This document shows, one piece after another, positions 61,260 through 64,000 of a DNA stretch of 64,000 nucleotides. The notes below the pieces were generated by a model that was not told the DNA's origin, ran no database searches, and was given only the letters and a program-made list of their open reading frames with translations. This DNA is from Clostridia bacterium. GTDB taxonomy: Bacteria > Bacillota > Clostridia > Oscillospirales > Acutalibacteraceae. Each line of letters opens with the position of its first letter. Position 1 is the first letter of the stretch. The DNA lies in contig JAFYVE010000029.1 of the NCBI GenBank assembly GCA_017549285.1, positions 55,667-119,666 on the forward strand. Direction: 5' to 3'. Made by a program: the position numbers and the translations under genes.

Positions 61260-61817
61260 TTATTTCAGAATAACATTTCTGAATTTTCCTTTTTTTGAGT
61301 TTTTCAATGTAAAAAGCAAATCAATAACAAAAAACAATGCAAAAACAACAACCATTATGTTTCTTGCTTTGTCGGAAATATAATTATGAAGCATTTTTTC
61401 AGCAAACGGATGTATGATATAGATAAACACACCGGTTGCAGCCAGCCAATATATTGAATGCTTAAGACAAATTCTGCCGTGAAGATTGAATTTTTCGTCC
61501 GAATAGTCCCACCAACGGGCATTGAACAGCTTTTCCATAACAAAGCTCGTTGAATATTCAAGCACGTCGGCAATAACAACGCCGAGAATCATAACAAAAA
61601 GTATAATGTACCATGTATAACCGAATTTATAATAGAACGGCATCAGAGATAAACCGAGAACTACGGCGGCGGCACCGTAAATAGGTACGACAGGACCTTT
61701 CATAAATCCTCGGTTTACAGGCTTTCTGTAATAAATCGAGCAACAGACCGTTTCAAGTATCCATCCGATTACGCTGTAAAAGAAGAAGTAAAATACATAA
61801 TCAAGAGCTTTATCCAT
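61260..61817 (-). CDS. CmpB-type multi-pass membrane protein (putative ABC permease family)
   Basis: 185 aa with about five hydrophobic helices. SVIGWILETVCCSIYYRKPVNRGFMKGPVVPIYGAA near the N-terminus, and YSTSFVMEKLFNARWWDYSDEKFNLHGRICL in the middle, are the conserved blocks of the family annotated as putative ABC transporter permease (CmpB-like, seen in Firmicutes). No ATP-binding partner is nearby, so the transporter role is doubtful. The start has only a weak AGAAAG site. No neighbouring gene suggests a function. Confidence 0.85.
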   Translation of the reverse strand: MDKALDYVFYFFFYSVIGWILETVCCSIYYRKPVNRGFMKGPVVPIYGAAAVVLGLSLMPFYYKFGYTWYIILFVMILGVVIADVLEYSTSFVMEKLFNARWWDYSDEKFNLHGRICLKHSIYWLAATGVFIYIIHPFAEKMLHNYISDKARNIMVVVFALFFVIDLLFTLKNSKKGKFRNVILK

Positions 61818-62030
61818 ATTATCAACTTTCTTTCTGTCTGATTCTTTTGCTAGCTAATAAATTCTGCCTCCTCAATTTAAGCATATATACCAAACCTTGA
61901 AATAAGTTTAAATTTTTACAATTTTTACCGGTTTTATATTTTATCATCTGACGGGCAGATACAAACAACAAAAAAACGAATACATTTTTCCTGAAATTCA
62001 AAAATAACAGTACCATTTCTTTTCTTCATA

Positions 62031-62039
62031 TGGTATAAT
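62031..62039 (+). promoter_or_regulatory. Extended -10 promoter of the GH43-like gene
   Basis: TGGTATAAT at 62031-62039, an extended -10 (TGN) with a poor -35, about 32 bp before the ATG. Confidence 0.5.
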
Positions 62040-62070
62040 AAAAAAAATAAAACAAAAAAGGAGCCTGACA

Positions 62071-63111
62071 ATGACTTTACTTCAATTATTCCGCCTGGTT
62101 ACGGCAATCGTTATGATTCCCTACTATCTTTTCAACTATGTATTCAATGATTATGCATACCCTGCATACAGCACAGAAGGTGCATATCTGTTCTGTTACT
62201 TCGTCGGCAATGAAACTGATGAGCAGACACTTCATTTTGCTGTCAGCACAGACGGCTATCATTTCAAAGCTCTTAACAACAATGAAGCTGTTATCAAACA
62301 GACTCTCGGCACAGGCTGTGTCCGTGATCCTTATATTCTCAAGGGTGCTGACGAAAACGGCAAGGAATGCTACTTCATCATCGGCACAGATATGAATGCT
62401 CTTGAGGGCTGGACATCAAACCACAGTCTTATCACATGGAAGTCTTATGACCTTATTAACTGGATTGATGAAACTGTTATTGATATCCGTCAGTTTGAAG
62501 GCTTTGAAAACACAAACAGAGCATGGGCACCTCAGGCAATATGGGATGCCGAAAAAGGCATGTACATGGTTTACTGGGCAAACTCAACTACTGAAAATGA
62601 CTGTGCAGGCCACTACTACGCATACACAAAAGACTTCAAAACATTTGAAACAGAACCTCAGGTACTTTTCGGCAGATGGAATGAGGTTGATCCTGAAACA
62701 GGCGAAACCAGAAATGTTCAGTGTATTGACGGTGACATCATTTACAACGAAAAGGACGGCTGTTATTACCTTTACTTCAAGGAAGACCTTACACAGAAAA
62801 TCGCATACGTAAAGTCAGAGAATCTCACCGGCCCCTACAATGCAGATTACACAATCTGCTCACTCAATTACTGGGGTGTTGAAGGCAGCTCAATGTATCA
62901 GATTACCGGTACAGATTCATGGATGATGATTATGGACGAATACGGCGAAGGTTCATTCTTTGCTCAGATGACAAAGGATTTCAAGACATTCAGAAGATTC
63001 CAGCGTTCATCAATGGAAATTGACCATCTGAATCCCCGTCACGGTTCAGTAGTTGCAATCACCGAAGAAGAATATCAGATTCTTTGCGACAATTACGGTG
63101 TGGCAAAATAA
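62071..63111 (+). CDS. GH43-like five-bladed beta-propeller protein
   Basis: 346 aa. A short hydrophobic N-terminus (TAIVMIPYYLFNYVF, about 11-27) could be a signal anchor. Blades of a GH43-like propeller follow: FAVSTDGYHFKAL, CVRDPYIL (a CVRDP motif, like the first catalytic Asp region), RAWAPQAIWDAE and NEVDPETG / IDGDIIYNEKDGCYYLYFKE. The WAPQAIWD block is typical of GH43 and related arabinosidases/xylosidases. Whether the catalytic acid Glu is intact I cannot tell. GGAG precedes the ATG; a terminator follows. Confidence 0.82.
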   Translation: MTLLQLFRLVTAIVMIPYYLFNYVFNDYAYPAYSTEGAYLFCYFVGNETDEQTLHFAVSTDGYHFKALNNNEAVIKQTLGTGCVRDPYILKGADENGKECYFIIGTDMNALEGWTSNHSLITWKSYDLINWIDETVIDIRQFEGFENTNRAWAPQAIWDAEKGMYMVYWANSTTENDCAGHYYAYTKDFKTFETEPQVLFGRWNEVDPETGETRNVQCIDGDIIYNEKDGCYYLYFKEDLTQKIAYVKSENLTGPYNADYTICSLNYWGVEGSSMYQITGTDSWMMIMDEYGEGSFFAQMTKDFKTFRRFQRSSMEIDHLNPRHGSVVAITEEEYQILCDNYGVAK

Positions 63112-63121
63112 AAAACAAAAC

Positions 63122-63158
63122 AAAAACTGCTCTCTGTGAGAGCAGTTTAATTTTTTTC
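63122..63158. terminator. Bidirectional terminator
   Basis: 9-bp stem aactgctct (63125-63133) with agagcagtt (63139-63147), then T-rich; A-rich before it. Between the GH43-like gene and the convergent azlD. Confidence 0.8.
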
Positions 63159-63483
63159 AGAACACAAATTGCAGCAGCAACATATAACAAACTGTACCAC
63201 TGACTATACTCACTAGTGTATTGCGCTTCCAAACATAAAGCACGCCGACAACAAGGCATGCTATAATCTGCGGAAGGAAGCCTGACACATCAGTAAAGCT
63301 CATACCTTTGAGACAATACACCACCAGCATTCCCATAATTGCATAAGGTAATATTCTGCCGAGCTTTTCGATAATCTTCGGTGTTTTTCTGTTTCCTCTG
63401 AATATAAGAAACGGTAAGAAGCGGATAAGAATTGTAACAAGTGCGATTACCGCAACCGTCAGCCATGCATGCAAATCAGTCAT
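63157..63483 (-). CDS. azlD: AzlD-family small subunit of a branched-chain amino acid exporter
   Basis: 108 aa, three to four hydrophobic helices, with TILIRFLPFLIFRG near the N-terminus and a GRILPYAIMGMLVVYCL block typical of AzlD. With AzlC it forms an LIV-E type exporter for branched-chain amino acids or analogues. The ATG at 63483 has AGGAGG about 9 nt upstream and makes an 8-nt overlap with azlC; the longer frame to 63528 lies inside azlC. A terminator follows. Confidence 0.92.
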   Translation of the reverse strand: MTDLHAWLTVAVIALVTILIRFLPFLIFRGNRKTPKIIEKLGRILPYAIMGMLVVYCLKGMSFTDVSGFLPQIIACLVVGVLYVWKRNTLVSIVSGTVCYMLLLQFVF

Positions 63484-64000
63484 TACTGTGATCCTCCTTA
63501 TACACACACAGTACAAGAGTAATAACAAGCATTGCAGGAATCAGGAAATTTTCACTGCCGAAAATAATCAGGCTCAGCACAGAAGCGCCGACACCGATTA
63601 TTGCAGGTGCGTGCTTCTCAGCAGTGCGCCATTGCTCAATAAAAACAGTAAGAAAAAGTGCAGTAAGTGCAAAATCAATTCCCTCACTGTTGAATTTTAC
63701 TACAGAGCCGATAACTGCACCCAGCACGGAGCCGACAATCCAATAAATATGATTAAAAAGCGACACGAAAAAATAGTATCTTTTCCGTTCATTTTCTGTC
63801 ATATCTGTATTATCACCGCAAACGAGAGAATATGTTTCATCTGTCAGAGCAAAAATAAGATACGGCTTGATTTTTCCTGTATTCCTGTATTTATCAAGCA
63901 TTGAAATACCGTAAAACAAATGTCTTGCGTTGACCATAAGGGTAGTGATTGCAGCTGTAATAAGTGATGCACCGCCTGTAAGAAGTCCGATTGCTACATA
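63476..64000 (-). CDS. azlC: AzlC-family exporter, 3' part (partial)
   Basis: The last ~175 residues of AzlC; the 5' end lies beyond the right edge. The reading frame is open through position 64000. NARHLFYGISM and the multi-helix pattern (about four helices here) are typical of the family. The large subunit of the branched-chain amino acid exporter, coupled to azlD by an 8-nt overlap. Confidence 0.92.
   Translation of the reverse strand, partial: YVAIGLLTGGASLITAAITTLMVNARHLFYGISMLDKYRNTGKIKPYLIFALTDETYSLVCGDNTDMTENERKRYYFFVSLFNHIYWIVGSVLGAVIGSVVKFNSEGIDFALTALFLTVFIEQWRTAEKHAPAIIGVGASVLSLIIFGSENFLIPAMLVITLVLCVYKEDHSND

Noticed and set aside
61822-62016. 64-aa open frame (minus) upstream of the CmpB-like gene
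   Set aside because: No suitable ribosome binding site for its start and poor composition; a GAGGAGG in the region has no start codon at proper distance.
1-64000. CRISPR array, tRNA, rRNA, IS element or prophage
   Set aside because: No regularly spaced direct repeats, cloverleaf genes, transposase or phage structural genes were recognised on either strand.

Overview
The window is a low-GC chromosomal segment of an anaerobic, Gram-positive Clostridia-type bacterium, most likely a gut or rumen member of the Oscillospirales/Ruminococcaceae. This rests on spore-former genes (spoIIE, a YlmC/YmxH-type PRC-barrel protein), a minimal SUF-like (SmsC/SmsB) iron-sulfur system, the GGGtGRT protein pair, sigma-A style TTGACA-17-TATAAT promoters, strong AGGAGG ribosome binding sites, many glycosidases and many secreted single-pass proteins. 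No rRNA, tRNA, IS element, prophage or CRISPR array was seen. Both ends cut genes: glmS on the left and azlC on the right.

Layout. 1-3.3 kb: 5' part of glmS (minus) behind a leader holding an intrinsic terminator, a secreted C-anchored protein, ilvE, and a 301-bp inverted-repeat element. 3.3-7.6 kb (minus): proB-proA operon running into a membrane protein and a membrane-anchored phosphoesterase. 7.8-11.3 kb: a GH30 glycosidase and a GPH-type sugar symporter with a long cytosolic tail. 11.4-11.7 kb: a non-coding run of eight consecutive hairpins. 11.7-17.6 kb (minus): an OmpR-type two-component system followed by an HtrA protease, and a large surface protein. 17.8-24.9 kb: CotH-like protein, rpe, a second phosphoesterase, a large glycosidase-like protein, a small secreted protein and a MIF-type tautomerase. 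24.9-29.5 kb (minus): smsC-smsB-XRE regulator operon and spoIIE. 29.7-33.9 kb: rlmB, a P-type-ATPase-like protein lacking the catalytic motifs, and an MgtC-family protein.

34-39.6 kb: a GH20 hexosaminidase operon divergent from an AGE-family epimerase and a sialic acid lyase, so this block probably scavenges host glycans. 39.6-44.7 kb: an ABC transporter pair, hpf, a YlmC-like protein and a cohesin-like membrane protein. 44.7-49.4 kb: FkbM methyltransferase, glycerophosphodiesterase, LicD, a cytidylyltransferase and a flippase, which suggests decoration of a surface polymer. 49.4-53.3 kb: M23 peptidase and GH3 glycosidase. 53.3-59.3 kb: two XRE regulators with palindromic operator candidates, a secreted phosphoesterase, a dockerin-like secreted protein and the highly expressed-looking NifU-like/GGGtGRT pair. 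59.5-64 kb: an orphan 486-aa protein of unknown origin, a CmpB-type membrane protein, a GH43-like protein and azlCD.

The strongest points for follow-up are the degenerate P-type ATPase-like protein, the GGGtGRT module, the glmS leader attenuator, the two structured intergenic elements, a promoter embedded in a terminator hairpin ahead of ilvE, and a recurring aromatic amphipathic helix at the C-terminus of several secreted proteins. All assignments come from reading the sequence; no database search was possible.
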